Below, piece by piece: positions 42,501 to 51,949 of a stretch of 64,000 nucleotides of DNA (the first letter of the stretch is position 1; each line of letters begins with the position of its first letter). The DNA comes from Fortiea sp. LEGE XX443. GTDB taxonomy: Bacteria; Cyanobacteriota; Cyanobacteriia; Cyanobacteriales; Nostocaceae. The stretch spans positions 39,597-103,596 of the forward strand of contig NZ_JADEXZ010000011.1 of the NCBI RefSeq assembly GCF_015206815.1. The letters run 5' to 3'. A program made the translations under genes and the position numbers. Below the pieces are notes generated by a model. It was not told the DNA's origin and searched no databases. It saw only the letters and a list, made by a program, of their open reading frames with translations.

Positions 42501-45410
42501 GCCACTAAAGCAGGGATACCTGAAATTACCGCCTTAAATCTCAACGTCAAAGCCCAGGACTACAATTTGCAACAGTTACCGATTAATTTGCCTAATCAGG
42601 TGGCTGTAAAAGGCAAGGTAGATTTTGACGGCAGAGTGACAGGGAAGTTACCATTACCAAACGTCACGGGCCAAATTGCTTTGCGAGATTTGGTAGTGCA
42701 GGACATCGCTTTTGAACCATTGTTAACCGGTAATATTGATTCAGCCCAAGGACGCGGCTTGAATTTAGATTTGATAGGGAATAGCGATCGCATTGCCGTA
42801 AATTTAGATGGTAATAATCGTCCCCAATCCTTCTTGGTACAGTGGCAAAATGCCGTAGCTACAGGTCAATTTCAGGGAAATAACATCGCACTCAACGTCC
42901 AGAACTTCCCCTTACAAATCTTGAATGTGTCTGTACCACCAGCCCTCCGCTTAGGAACTGGTAAGATAGCTGGGTTAATTACTGGTGACTTGCAACTTAA
43001 TCAACAAACATTTGCCGCCAATGGTAATTTAGCGATCGCCAATCCGAAACTTGGTAGAATACAAGGCGATCAGTTAACGGCTCAATTTAACTACGCCGAT
43101 GGTAAAGCTACCCTTACTAGTAGCGAATTTGTCAAAGGTAGCAGTATTTACGCCTTTGCTGGCAGTTTTGGACAAACTCCTCAAGGGCCACAACTACAAG
43201 GCAAACTAAATGTTAACCAAGGTAACATCCAAGATGTCTTAACCGTAGCGCAGATATTTGACATTCAAGACTTCCAGCGTGGTACATCAGAGCCAGCTTA
43301 CGGCAAAGCAGCCGATTTGACTACCTACGCCCGCGGCTTACCCAATCAACCTTTACTCGATCAATTGCGGCGATTTTACGAAATTGAGGCAGAAGTAGCA
43401 CAGCAACAACAACAACGGCGTGACTCGACTCTGTTACCAGAACTAGCAGACTTGCGGGGAACCTTTAACGGGGAAGTGGCTTTAGATACTGCCACAGCCA
43501 ACGGGCTATCAGTACAATTTGATATTAACGGGCAGAACTTTGCCTGGGGTAAAGAAGCAGAAAGCGATCGCTTTTACAGTGCTAAACAAATTGTTGCTCA
43601 AGGTAGTTTTGAAAATGGTGTGTTGCAGTTGCGTCCCCTACGGATTGAGTTAGATAACAGCCTACTGGCCTTTACAGGTAACATCGGCGGTAAAGACCAA
43701 TCAGGTCAGTTGCGAGTTACTAATTTTCCCATCGCTTTAATTAATAACTTCGTCAAACTCCCAATTGACATCACAGGTAATCTCAACGCCACAGCAGCTT
43801 TAGCCGGCGGTATCGCCAATCCCCAAGCCCAAGGCGAATTGGAAATTACAGACGGAACCCTCAATCAAAAAGCTGTAGAGTCAGCAACAGCCAGCTTCAG
43901 CTACACCAACAGCCGCTTGAACTTTGGCAGTAACGTAACAGTTGCTGGGCCAGAACCAGTTAACATTACTGGCAGCATACCCTATCAGTTGCCTTTTGCA
44001 ACTACCCCGCCAACAAGTAATGAAATTAGCCTAGATGTCAAAGTCAGAAATGAAGGATTAGCACTATTAAACCTGCTAACCGATCAGATAGCTTTTGAGA
44101 AAGGTGAGGGTGACATTGACCTCAAAGTACGTGGAACTAGACAGCGACCAGAGTTAACAGGAATTGCTAGTATCGAAGATGCCACTTTTGCCGCCCAAGC
44201 TTTACCAGGTAAGATTAGACAGGTGACAGGCAAAATACAGTTCGACTTTGACCGGATCTTAGTAGAAAGTTTGCAAGGTAAGTTTAGTCGAGGTCAAGTA
44301 GTGGCAGCTGGTGAACTTCCTGTATTTAATAATGGGGAAGTAGCGAGTAATCCCCTCAAAGTCAATCTTGATCAGCTAAATTTGAATCTCAAAGGACTGT
44401 ATAAAGGAGGTGCTAGTGGCAATTTACAAATTGTTGGTTCAGCCTTGAATCCAGTAATTGGTGGTCAAATTAGTTTGTATGATGGTCAGGTTTTATTAGC
44501 AGAATCTACCGACACAAATCAAACTGTAACTAGTAATTCTCTCAAAGCCAACAAACAAAATAAAACTGAGTCCAGAAATAACCCAACGAGGTTAAATAAT
44601 CTCAAACTAACATTAGGTAAAAACATCGAAATTACCCGTCCCCCTATTCTCAGTTTCCTAGCTACAGGTAATCTCATAGTTAATGGAGCTTTGACTGACC
44701 CTATCCCCGATGGTACAATCCGCCTACAAAAGGGAGGGGTGAATTTATTTACCACCCAGTTTAACTTAGTACGCGGGTATAAAAATACAGCCACATTTAG
44801 AGCAGATCAACCTCGTGACCCTATTTTAGATGTACAGCTACTTGCCAAGGTACTTGATGCAGTGCAAACTTCAGAGTTCACTAGAAGCAGTACTATAGGA
44901 GGATTGGGTTCTCTAGAAAGTGTACGAGTCGAAGCTAGAGTCCAAGGGCCTGCTAGTAAACTGAACGAAACCCTGGAACTCACCAGCAGTCCCTCACGCA
45001 GTCAGACAGAAATTGTCGCTTTGTTAGGTGGTGGATTTATAGATACTCAAGGACGTGCTGATAGCACCTTAGGCTTGATTAACATTGCAGGTTCAGCAGT
45101 ATTTAACAACTTTCAGACAACTTTTAACCAAATTGCTAATTCTTTAGGGTTGAGTGAGTTCCGCGTATTTCCAACTGTCATTTCTGATAATCCCGAAGCC
45201 GGAAGAAGCAGTTCTTCATTAGAATTAGCCGCAGAGGCTGGTATTGATATTTCGACGAAGTTTTCTATTTCCAGTATTAAGATTTTAACTGCCAATGATC
45301 CCTTTCAATGGGGGCTAAATTACCGCATCAACGATGAACTGCGAGTGCGTGCTTCTACTAACTTAGAAGATGACAGCCGTGCAGTAATTGAGTATCAGAC
45401 ACGGTTTTAA
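39564..45410 (+). CDS. tamB: translocation and assembly module protein TamB (DUF490)
   Basis: The 1948-residue protein has an N-terminal membrane anchor (LLGILLVGIIVGIW, about residues 28-45), a very long run of beta-strand repeats typical of bridge-like AsmA/TamB proteins, and the diagnostic C-terminal DUF490 domain with RGYKNTATFRADQPRDPILDV, EIVALLGGG and YRINDELRVRAST. TamB spans the periplasm between inner and outer membrane and carries lipid or helps assemble outer-membrane proteins. Residues about 717-890 consist of nearly identical 70-residue units encoded by 210-bp tandem repeats. It is about a third longer than E. coli TamB, partly because of these repeats. Confidence 0.93.
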   Translation: MTNSHNQEPQSQSRTRMRMWLLMLSRVGIPLLGILLVGIIVGIWRLQSFVQKELAPLAEESITNTINRPVKLGKVTNFSLTGVQFGASEIPSTPTDPDKAAVAAVEVGFNPWQLVFNRQLKLDVTLVNADVYIAQDEQGRWITTTIAPPGQSGLIKTDLDNLRLRNAKLMLLPQKKGGGVSSPVTFAQLNGSAQLLENNQLIKFDVGGQAESGGNVAIKGQVRPKTLVADIQLRGQDLLAPEITSLVKLPLNLQAGRVNGDLQVKLAPEQKPLIYGSADLQKVTLQIPRVPQLLTSTGGDIYFKGTEIRLDNLTTNYGKIPLIANGIIDSQAGYKLTGRVKAVSVANAQTTLNVKLPVPVAGQAKADLQITGAATNPILSGTVATINTARIDKVNFKSVSSKFRFSPNAALLTLTDIQGETTVGGQITGVGKIALGKAPLLNLNFAARGVAGDAIAKIYDSNPTFKIGKVAATAQVTGTPTNVKTLVKWQVPQATYPGTGETIVTSDRTVYFQNVALKVGGGVVRAAGSYANERWQAVATGNGVKLEPFVNKNQLQNISLAGAEFNGRLILAGSTAPFQIASIRTQGAAVQIAGGAIAINSVQLQDQNFSAELVANNVRLGRILKQAPPALQGSLAGKFQIAGNTENISLKTLRGTGQANLSVAGGTVTATNIQLANGAYKAQLVANNLAVQELTPNTQQLRGRLAGQFNVAGSVESFQPQTIQASGQAKLTVGAGTITASNIQVNNGRYQAQVVANNVPVQRLTKVPPQFQGDLTGQLNVAGSVTSFQPQTIQASGQGKLNVAGGTITASNIQVNNGRYQTQIQANNVPLQKLAAVPPQFQGALTGQLNVTGSVASFQPQTIQASGQGRLNVVGGTITASNIQVNNGRYQAVVDAAGVQLTKLNQQLRGQLSGRLQVAGALNSATLAKVNASGQVQLSQGLPGLERPLTAAIAWNGEKLAINQLTAPGLNVSGDILANATKAGIPEITALNLNVKAQDYNLQQLPINLPNQVAVKGKVDFDGRVTGKLPLPNVTGQIALRDLVVQDIAFEPLLTGNIDSAQGRGLNLDLIGNSDRIAVNLDGNNRPQSFLVQWQNAVATGQFQGNNIALNVQNFPLQILNVSVPPALRLGTGKIAGLITGDLQLNQQTFAANGNLAIANPKLGRIQGDQLTAQFNYADGKATLTSSEFVKGSSIYAFAGSFGQTPQGPQLQGKLNVNQGNIQDVLTVAQIFDIQDFQRGTSEPAYGKAADLTTYARGLPNQPLLDQLRRFYEIEAEVAQQQQQRRDSTLLPELADLRGTFNGEVALDTATANGLSVQFDINGQNFAWGKEAESDRFYSAKQIVAQGSFENGVLQLRPLRIELDNSLLAFTGNIGGKDQSGQLRVTNFPIALINNFVKLPIDITGNLNATAALAGGIANPQAQGELEITDGTLNQKAVESATASFSYTNSRLNFGSNVTVAGPEPVNITGSIPYQLPFATTPPTSNEISLDVKVRNEGLALLNLLTDQIAFEKGEGDIDLKVRGTRQRPELTGIASIEDATFAAQALPGKIRQVTGKIQFDFDRILVESLQGKFSRGQVVAAGELPVFNNGEVASNPLKVNLDQLNLNLKGLYKGGASGNLQIVGSALNPVIGGQISLYDGQVLLAESTDTNQTVTSNSLKANKQNKTESRNNPTRLNNLKLTLGKNIEITRPPILSFLATGNLIVNGALTDPIPDGTIRLQKGGVNLFTTQFNLVRGYKNTATFRADQPRDPILDVQLLAKVLDAVQTSEFTRSSTIGGLGSLESVRVEARVQGPASKLNETLELTSSPSRSQTEIVALLGGGFIDTQGRADSTLGLINIAGSAVFNNFQTTFNQIANSLGLSEFRVFPTVISDNPEAGRSSSSLELAAEAGIDISTKFSISSIKILTANDPFQWGLNYRINDELRVRASTNLEDDSRAVIEYQTRF
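41711..42240 (+). repeat. 210-bp tandem repeat within tamB
   Basis: ATCCTTCCAACCGCAAAC starts at 41711, 41921 and 42131, exactly 210 bp apart. Each unit encodes SFQPQTIQASGQ, then TITASNIQVNNGRYQ, and so on. A more diverged copy precedes them. High DNA identity suggests recent expansion or gene conversion. Confidence 0.9.
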
Positions 45411-45526
45411 TTTGGTGTAGTACTACCTCTCTCAGTATGATGACGTAAAACTGAATTAATCAGCGCTTTATATTCGTTCGTGAGGTAAATAAAGAACTAA
45501 CCGCCGATAGAAGAGGATGAAAGCAG

Positions 45527-46642
45527 ATGAATGTAGATAAATTTTTTTCTCAGCAGATTAGGAAACGCCCAATTTTATACATAGCCATTACTAACCACGG
45601 TTTTGGTCATGCTACTCGCACAGCATCTGTGGCTGCAACTATTCAAAAGTTGTGTCCAGATGTACTGTTAATTATGGTGACAACTGCGCCACGTTGGTTA
45701 CTTGAATCTTATATTGAAGGTGATTTTATCCACCGTCCCCGCGCTTTTGATTTAGGTGTGATACAGGCGGATAGTTTGACAATGGATAAAGCAGCAACTT
45801 TAGAAAAATTATTGGATATTAAAAAGCACCAGAATTCTTTAGTTGCTTCCGAGGTAAATTTTATTCGCCAAAATCGGGTTGATTTAATATTAGCTGATAT
45901 ACCTTTCCTCGCTCCCGTATTTGCTAAAGCAACAGATATTCCCTGTTGGATGGTGAGTAACTTTGGTTGGGATTTAATTTACAGAGATTGGGGAGGTGAA
46001 TTTATAGCGATCGCCGATTGGATTAGTGAATGTTATTCTAAGTGCGATCGCTTGTTTCGTCTCCCTTTTCACGAACCTATGCAGGCTTTTAAAAATATCA
46101 CAGATGTCGGTTTAACTAGTGGTTCACCTCGTTACCTTGCGGATGAATTACGTTCTATTTGGGGTATAAATACACCACAAGAAAAAACTATTTTGTTGAC
46201 ATTTGGTGGTTTAGGTTTACAGCAAATTCCTTACGATAACCTACAACATTTTTCAGATTGGCAATTCATTACTTTTGATAAATCTGCCCCTGATTTACCT
46301 AATTTAGTCAAAATCCAAGACAACAAATACCGTCCTGTAGATTTTATGCCAATTTGTGGACGAGTAGTTTCCAAACCCGGTTACGGTACTTTTGCAGAAG
46401 CGACACGCTGGGAAATACCAATGGTGACAATTCCACGGGAAGATTTTGCAGAAGCAAATTTTCTCTTAGAAGGAATTGCTAACTACAACCACCATCAAAT
46501 TGTCACACCCACAGAATTTTTCCAAGGTAAATGGAATTTTCTGCGTGAATCACCCCAAGCACCAAAGCAAACCCAAGGAATTGCTAAGGATGGAAATGAA
46601 GCGATCGCGCAAGCTATTATTGATAAACTCACTCACAAATAA
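45527..46642 (+). CDS. GT-B fold glycosyltransferase-like protein
   Basis: The 371-residue protein opens with the nucleotide-binding loop ILYIAITNHGFGHATRTASV, of which NHGFGHATR is the glycine-rich core. It has LILADIPFLAPVFAKATDIP in the acceptor domain, TFGGLGLQQIP in the linker, and a donor-site motif GRVVSKPGYGTFAEATRWEIP near residue 285. The layout resembles MurG-like transferases and the N-terminal part of sugar kinases of the arabinokinase type. The sugar and acceptor are unknown. It lies downstream of tamB by 116 bp, but I would not claim an operon. Confidence 0.8.
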   Translation: MNVDKFFSQQIRKRPILYIAITNHGFGHATRTASVAATIQKLCPDVLLIMVTTAPRWLLESYIEGDFIHRPRAFDLGVIQADSLTMDKAATLEKLLDIKKHQNSLVASEVNFIRQNRVDLILADIPFLAPVFAKATDIPCWMVSNFGWDLIYRDWGGEFIAIADWISECYSKCDRLFRLPFHEPMQAFKNITDVGLTSGSPRYLADELRSIWGINTPQEKTILLTFGGLGLQQIPYDNLQHFSDWQFITFDKSAPDLPNLVKIQDNKYRPVDFMPICGRVVSKPGYGTFAEATRWEIPMVTIPREDFAEANFLLEGIANYNHHQIVTPTEFFQGKWNFLRESPQAPKQTQGIAKDGNEAIAQAIIDKLTHK

Positions 46643-46649
46643 AATATAA

Positions 46650-48587
46650 TTAACGATAGGGATACACATGGCGCATCTCAAATCGACATTGTTTCCACAG
46701 TGGTAATAACGCTTGTTTTGCTGCATTTAATTGCCCTTGAGAATAGTTAATTTTGCCATTTTCAATAATCCAAATAAACACTCGCGTGATTAAATCTGCC
46801 TTCAAACTACTTTCGTATTTACAATTATTTATCTTTACGACTTGTGTATCTAAATAATAGATAGCATCTTTAAAAGTCCAAATTTCCCATCTAAATATCT
46901 CTGCTGATGGATTTTCCCAGAGTATTTTCTGTAAATTCATTGTAATGTAATCTAAGCCTGCGATCGCAGAATCTGTATTTCGTACTAAATCTGTAAATAC
47001 TTGGTAATACTGCTTCAAACATGAAGTTTCAAGGTTTTCAATGTGCATCTGTAGCCATGCTTGTATATCTCGAAGATAAGGCAACACATCTTTAATCTCA
47101 TTTATCTCTTTAAGTGTTGTATTTTGACTTGGATAATTTAAGATATTTTTATTTAAGTCAAATTCTAATACTTGAAATTGCTGGGAATAATAATTAATAA
47201 CTTTAGGGATATATATTTCTAATAACCAATTTTTAGTATATTTTGCTGTCCATGTTCCACGTATACCAATATCTTCTTGCCACGAATTTAAGTTACTTCT
47301 TTTTAAAGTTGCGATGTGAACATCATTTATTTCGTATAATATATCAACTTGATTATTAGAGAATACAGACCCAGAATTACTAAGCTGCGGCACAATAAAG
47401 GCATGATCTCGAATCCCACGACTCACACGAATTGAGATATTACTTTGATCAAATAAATGCCACTCTGATTTACCCTGAGCATAATTAAATTTTTTAATAA
47501 AATTGTGCATAATTTTCCATAATTTTATATCTACAGAAAATAAATGAAACCCTATTGTATTAGTAAATTTTAGAAGTTTGAAATCCCATGTTTCTAAGTA
47601 ATCTTCAAATTCGATTATTGTCTTTTTATATTCTTGACAAACGGCATCTACACATAAACATAAATCGGCAACTTCTAACTCTGATAAAGTTAGCGTTGTT
47701 TGACCCAAATACACTTCAAAAGTATCTGCATCTATTTGTTTAATAAAACGACGACAACCCCATTCGGGTTTAGTATGAAGTCCTGTCATTAATTGACCTA
47801 AAATCTGTTGATGATTTAAGGTAATTGTCAAACCTCTTAAAATGACACTACTAAATTTAATTAGACAATCACCTTTACCAAATGCTTGTGGTGAATTACA
47901 TTCAATTAAAACCTTCGGTTTAACAATAATTAAGCGATTACCCTCTTTAATTAAACTAGGCTCAAACTCAGCTTTTTCCAAAATATTGCCAAACGCTGCA
48001 TGTCGTCTTAAATATTTCTCTATACTATTAAATTGTGGTGATTTAATATTATTAAGTATATTTTTGTTAGTTTTTGTAATGAAATTAAAATTAAGTCGCC
48101 AATAAAAATTTTCTGCTATTTCACTATTCCTCAATGTATCAATCATCAAATCAAATATAGATTCTTCTCGATGATATTGAAGATATTTAAACACTTTAAT
48201 ACTGTATCCATTAGTAATTATAAAAAATAAAGGTTTGAGATATCTACCATGAAATTTAGATTGAGTAATGGCTTCTTGAAAATGATGACTATTAGGTGAT
48301 AGATAAATAATCATGACTAATGATGTATCTGCATTTTGCTGGATAGCATTATCAGTAGAAAAATAAATAGAAGCATTTTTTAATTGCTTTGTTGGGTTCT
48401 CTAAATCATTGTTTACTAAAGCATACTTATTTTGCCGATATGTATCTGGGTATCCTAAATGCTGAAACATCGGCAAAATAAATTTTTTTTCTACATCTTC
48501 TTCGTTTTTTAAAATCCGAATATCAAAAGCTTGTATCCACTTAATAAATAGTTGAAGCGAATTAGGAATATACATTAAAGAATCCAC
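46650..48587 (-). CDS. unknown protein with HsdR-N-like beginning
   Basis: The 645-residue product is AT-rich in codon use compared with its neighbours. Residues 20-165 look like the N-terminal nuclease-like domain of type I restriction R subunits: NEEDVEKKFILPMFQHLGYPD, then QSKFHGRYLKPLFFIITNG and IKVFKY. The expected D...E-x-K catalytic residues are not seen, since the strand VMIIYLSP lacks the E-x-K, so catalysis is doubtful. The remaining 480 residues alternate helices and strands with no known motif. It is convergent with the glycosyltransferase gene. A defence role is possible but only an inference. Confidence 0.6.
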   Translation of the reverse strand: MDSLMYIPNSLQLFIKWIQAFDIRILKNEEDVEKKFILPMFQHLGYPDTYRQNKYALVNNDLENPTKQLKNASIYFSTDNAIQQNADTSLVMIIYLSPNSHHFQEAITQSKFHGRYLKPLFFIITNGYSIKVFKYLQYHREESIFDLMIDTLRNSEIAENFYWRLNFNFITKTNKNILNNIKSPQFNSIEKYLRRHAAFGNILEKAEFEPSLIKEGNRLIIVKPKVLIECNSPQAFGKGDCLIKFSSVILRGLTITLNHQQILGQLMTGLHTKPEWGCRRFIKQIDADTFEVYLGQTTLTLSELEVADLCLCVDAVCQEYKKTIIEFEDYLETWDFKLLKFTNTIGFHLFSVDIKLWKIMHNFIKKFNYAQGKSEWHLFDQSNISIRVSRGIRDHAFIVPQLSNSGSVFSNNQVDILYEINDVHIATLKRSNLNSWQEDIGIRGTWTAKYTKNWLLEIYIPKVINYYSQQFQVLEFDLNKNILNYPSQNTTLKEINEIKDVLPYLRDIQAWLQMHIENLETSCLKQYYQVFTDLVRNTDSAIAGLDYITMNLQKILWENPSAEIFRWEIWTFKDAIYYLDTQVVKINNCKYESSLKADLITRVFIWIIENGKINYSQGQLNAAKQALLPLWKQCRFEMRHVYPYR

Positions 48588-48820
48588 TGCTTGTATAATT
48601 TTGCCTTCGCCAGAATTGTGTATTAATTAGCAATTTATCAAGTCAGTTTCCAGAAAATAGTAATTGCGAATACACTGTCAGTTGCAGCAGAGATTTTAAA
48701 TTTTGGCAAAAATATTAGATAAATTCTATGTGCCTTTATACAAAAATTAGGATACAAAAAAATTAGGGAACATGACTGCTCCCTTGTGCTTACTGACTAT
48801 GATCGCTTAAAAAGTCAACT

Positions 48821-49498
48821 CTACACTACAGCAGCAACTTTCTCTAACAACCCTTGAAATAGACTTAAACCATCGCTATTACCTAGCATCGCATCCGATG
48901 CCCTTTCTGGGTGTGGCATCATTCCCAAGACATTACCTTGGCGATTACAAATCCCTGCAATGTTTCTCAGTGAACCATTGGGGTTATATCCTGCATAGCG
49001 AAATACCACCTGTCCATTGTCTTCTATTGCCGACAGAGTTGATTTATCGGCATAAAAGCGCCCCTCACCGTGGGCAATAGGCAGAGTGATGACTTCACCA
49101 TTGCTGTAAGCTTGTGTCCAAGGAATATTTGCATTTTCGACTTTTAAAGGTACTCGATCGCAGATGAAATGCAAATCTCGATTTCTAGTTAATACCCCAG
49201 GTAAAAGCCCAGTTTCAGTTAATACCTGAAAACCGTTACAAATACCGATGACAAACTTACCCTTTTGGGCGTGTTCAATCACTTGCTGCATCACAGGCGA
49301 AAAGCGGGCGATCGCACCGCAGCGCAGATAATCCCCATAACTAAACCCGCCAGGGATGATAATTACATCCAAATCAGCAATATCAGTTTCTTGATGCCAA
49401 ACCATGCGAGTTGGTTGGTTCAACAAATCTCTAGTGACATAAGCCACATCGCGATCGCAATTAGAGCCCGGAAAAACAATAACGCCGAATTTTGTCAT
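48821..49498 (-). CDS. purQ: phosphoribosylformylglycinamidine synthase subunit PurQ
   Basis: The 225-residue glutamine amidotransferase has the class I triad: [11 protein letters not shown] with the nucleophile cysteine, and HGEGRFYAD plus [10 protein letters not shown] supplying histidine and glutamate. The N-terminus [18 protein letters not shown] is diagnostic for PurQ. It supplies ammonia to PurL in the fourth step of purine synthesis. It follows purS on the same strand across an 89-bp spacer containing a hairpin. purL is not in the window. Confidence 0.95.
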   Translation of the reverse strand: MTKFGVIVFPGSNCDRDVAYVTRDLLNQPTRMVWHQETDIADLDVIIIPGGFSYGDYLRCGAIARFSPVMQQVIEHAQKGKFVIGICNGFQVLTETGLLPGVLTRNRDLHFICDRVPLKVENANIPWTQAYSNGEVITLPIAHGEGRFYADKSTLSAIEDNGQVVFRYAGYNPNGSLRNIAGICNRQGNVLGMMPHPERASDAMLGNSDGLSLFQGLLEKVAAVV

Positions 49499-49530
49499 TT
49501 CTCATTTATCATTTGGATACGAACAAGTAA

Positions 49531-49581
49531 AAAGGCAAAAGTAAAAAGGCAGAAGACTTGGTTCTTTTTACTTTTACCTTT
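49531..49581. repeat. hairpin repeat between purS and purQ
   Basis: AAAGGCAAAAGTAAAAAG (49531-49548) pairs with CTTTTTACTTTTACCTTT (49564-49581), with 17 of 18 positions complementary. The right arm is identical to the reverse complement of 14128-14145. It may tune the purS:purQ transcript ratio. Confidence 0.75.
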
Positions 49582-49587
49582 CAACTT

Positions 49588-49866
49588 TTAAAACACTCCC
49601 GTCTGTGTTTCGACCTCAATTAAATCAAAACGATAGTTTTCAATTACAGGATTTGCTAACATTTGGTCACAAATGCTATTTAAGTCTCGACGCGCTCTAG
49701 TTTCATCAGGGGATATCATGGTAAGTTCTATGTACTTACCGATCCGCACTTGTTCCACAGTATCGTATCCCAGCTGCTTGAGGCCAGATTGTACAGCCAC
49801 ACCAGCAGGATCTAGGACTGAAGGACGAAGTGTTACGAGAATTTTGGCTAAATACTTCCGTTGCAC
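49588..49866 (-). CDS. purS: phosphoribosylformylglycinamidine synthase subunit PurS
   Basis: The 92-residue protein begins KYLAKILVTLRPSVLDPAG, then VQSGLKQLGYDTVEQVRIGKYIEL, of which QLGYDTVEQVRIGK is the PurS hallmark. PurS dimers bridge PurL and PurQ in the three-subunit FGAM synthase. The gene is upstream of purQ on the same strand and divergent from the Zur-like regulator gene. Its length is normal. Confidence 0.95.
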   Translation of the reverse strand: MQRKYLAKILVTLRPSVLDPAGVAVQSGLKQLGYDTVEQVRIGKYIELTMISPDETRARRDLNSICDQMLANPVIENYRFDLIEVETQTGVF

Positions 49867-50011
49867 AGGTTTTTTGCTGAATGCTGCGATCGCTATACTA
49901 TAACTTTCTGTTCCAACTGAGTGAAAATAAGATTACGAAGCAGTTAAAGTTAATTTATCAGTTAGCCAGTACAACAGCTTCCACTACAGTGGCAAATATC
50001 CACAATTGTCT

Positions 50012-50398
50012 ATGAGAGCTATACGCACCCGCAGTCAAGAGCGTATTTTAAATCTGCTGAAAAGCATCAAACAAGGCATTTCCGCCCAAGATATTTACAT
50101 TGAATTGCGTAATCGCAATCTGAATATGGGTTTAGCCACAGTTTATCGCTCCTTGGAAGCTTTAAAACTTGAAGGCATGGTGCAAGTGCGGACTTTAGCA
50201 AATGGTGAAGCCCTCTATAGCCTAGCGCAGCAGGACAAACACCATCTAACTTGTCTGCAATGTGGCACATCAATTCCCATTAATCAGTGTCCCGTTCATG
50301 ACCTCGAAGACCAACTACAAACCAGCCATAAATTTAAAATTTTTTATCACACTCTGGAGTTTTTTGGATTGTGTGGTAAATGCCAGGTTAGTCAATAG
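50012..50398 (+). CDS. zur: Fur family regulator, probably Zur (FurB-like)
   Basis: From the ATG at 50012 the protein has 128 residues; an upstream TTG adds two. The winged helix (ISAQDIYIELRNRN, LATVYRSLEALKLEGMVQV) and the zinc/dimer domain (HHLTCLQCG, HTLEFFGLCGKC) are intact, including two CxxC pairs for structural zinc. The short form and the MRAIRTRSQERIL start resemble, from memory, Nostoc FurB, which acts as Zur. Zinc-dependent repression is the likely role, but PerR or Fur cannot be excluded without alignment. It is divergent from purS. Confidence 0.85.
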   Translation: MRAIRTRSQERILNLLKSIKQGISAQDIYIELRNRNLNMGLATVYRSLEALKLEGMVQVRTLANGEALYSLAQQDKHHLTCLQCGTSIPINQCPVHDLEDQLQTSHKFKIFYHTLEFFGLCGKCQVSQ

Positions 50399-50446
50399 TC
50401 CACAGTAAAAACCATTAACAATTGACCATTGACTAATGACTATTAA

Positions 50447-51445
50447 CTATTGCCCATTAACCTCTGGCATTTGCCTAGCAAACAACGAGTTAGAATCCCC
50501 TTGAGTATCAGAAACTATAGAGCGAATGCCTTCAAAGGTGGCAGGAATGGTGCGAGGATCCATAAACATGACCTTGCTGCTATCGCTTTTACCGATAGTC
50601 GCTCCCATATCCAGATAACCCAAAGCAAACAGCACTTCTATAGCTTTACTGGCATTAGCGTTAGTATTGATTTTCTGGGCAATAATTTCCGCCGATTCAG
50701 CAATAGCCTGGGCTTTGAGAACTTGCTGTTGACGTTCGGCTTGGGCTTTGAGAACGATCGCTTTTTGTTGAGCCTCAGCCTCTAAAACTATTGATTTTTG
50801 CCGGGCTTCTGCATCTAAAATTTGGGCTTCTGCTTTACCTCTGGCACTATTAACTGCTGCTTCCCGTTCACCCTCAGAATTTAAAATTGCTGCCCGTCTG
50901 CGTCGTTCTGCGGACATTTGCATTTCCATTGATTCTCGTACTGCTTGGGAAGGAACTAAATCTCGCAGTTCTACCCTTGTTACTTTCACACCCCAAGGAT
51001 CTGTGGCAATATCTAAATCTCGTAACAAAAGTTCATTGATTTGGTTACGAGCGGTAAAGGTTTCATCTAACTCCAGTTGTCCCATTTCCGAGCGAATTTG
51101 AGTCAGTACCAAGTTTGTCATTGCCAACTGGAGATTTTCTACCTTATACCAGGCTTTTTCCATATCTACAATCCGCCAGTACACCACTGCATCTACTTCA
51201 ATGCCAACATTGTCGCGGGTAATACATTTTTGTGGTGGAATATCTAAGACTTTTTCGCGGATGGTTTGTCGGTAAACAATTTTATCTAAAAAAGGTAGAA
51301 CAAAATTCAGTCCTGGTTCTAGCTTTTTGTTATAGCTCCCCAATCTTTCCACCAAAGCTTCATTACCTTGATTGATAACTTTCACAGAACCTGCAACCGC
51401 AGAGCCACCAAGGGCTAAAAACACTAGTAAAAAAAACTGTTCCAC
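50447..51445 (-). CDS. SPFH/stomatin-like (band 7) membrane protein
   Basis: The 332-residue protein starts at GTG. An N-terminal membrane anchor ([17 protein letters not shown]) is followed by the SPFH domain ([23 protein letters not shown], cited in part as [11 protein letters not shown]) and a long Ala/Glu-rich coiled coil ([18 protein letters not shown]), then a C-terminal tail with [14 protein letters not shown]. Such proteins form membrane cages or rafts with proteases or NfeD partners. The nfeD gene lies directly upstream on the same strand. Confidence 0.92.
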   Translation of the reverse strand: MEQFFLLVFLALGGSAVAGSVKVINQGNEALVERLGSYNKKLEPGLNFVLPFLDKIVYRQTIREKVLDIPPQKCITRDNVGIEVDAVVYWRIVDMEKAWYKVENLQLAMTNLVLTQIRSEMGQLELDETFTARNQINELLLRDLDIATDPWGVKVTRVELRDLVPSQAVRESMEMQMSAERRRRAAILNSEGEREAAVNSARGKAEAQILDAEARQKSIVLEAEAQQKAIVLKAQAERQQQVLKAQAIAESAEIIAQKINTNANASKAIEVLFALGYLDMGATIGKSDSSKVMFMDPRTIPATFEGIRSIVSDTQGDSNSLFARQMPEVNGQ

Positions 51446-51517
51446 TTTGAATCTCCTGGTTATTAAATATTTGAAATTTTACCCTTCATACTTCACACTT
51501 TATACTTCATATTTCAG

Positions 51518-51949
51518 TTAAGAATGCAAGAGGTTTTCTGGCATCACAATCAACGTAGTGCCTTCTCTTCTAACTACATAAACTCTTTGGTGAGGAGCAA
51601 CATCGAGTTTGTCATCATCACATCTAGCACGCCAAGAATTGCCTTCATATATTACTCGCCCTGTTTTTCCTGCCGGAATTTCTGTTAAAGTCTCCGCTAT
51701 AATGGCATCTTGAATTTTCGATTTACGTCGTCGCGGTTGTAAAAATCGCCGGGAAAGTACAATCAATGTTGCACACAGCAATAGCCAAATCGCCACTTGC
51801 AGCCATAAACTCAAACCAAATAAGGACAGTAGCGCCACTATAAAGGCACTAATGCCCATCATGAAAGCTACAAAAGCCGACGGTAAGAACAGTTCCGATA
51901 AACACAAAACCGATCCAGCTAGGAGCCAAACTAAGGTAAAACTTGGCAT
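51518..51949 (-). CDS. NfeD family membrane protein
   Basis: The 143-residue protein has two or three membrane helices (LVWLLAGSVLCLSELFL, VAFMMGISAFIVALLSLF, LQVAIWLLLCATLIVL) and a C-terminal OB-fold beta barrel (GKTGRVIYEGNSWRARCDDD, cited in part as GKTGRVIYEG). This is the short NfeD1b type without a ClpP-like protease. NfeD and stomatin genes are a conserved pair, and here nfeD precedes the SPFH gene by 72 bp on the same strand. Confidence 0.9.
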   Translation of the reverse strand: MPSFTLVWLLAGSVLCLSELFLPSAFVAFMMGISAFIVALLSLFGLSLWLQVAIWLLLCATLIVLSRRFLQPRRRKSKIQDAIIAETLTEIPAGKTGRVIYEGNSWRARCDDDKLDVAPHQRVYVVRREGTTLIVMPENLLHS

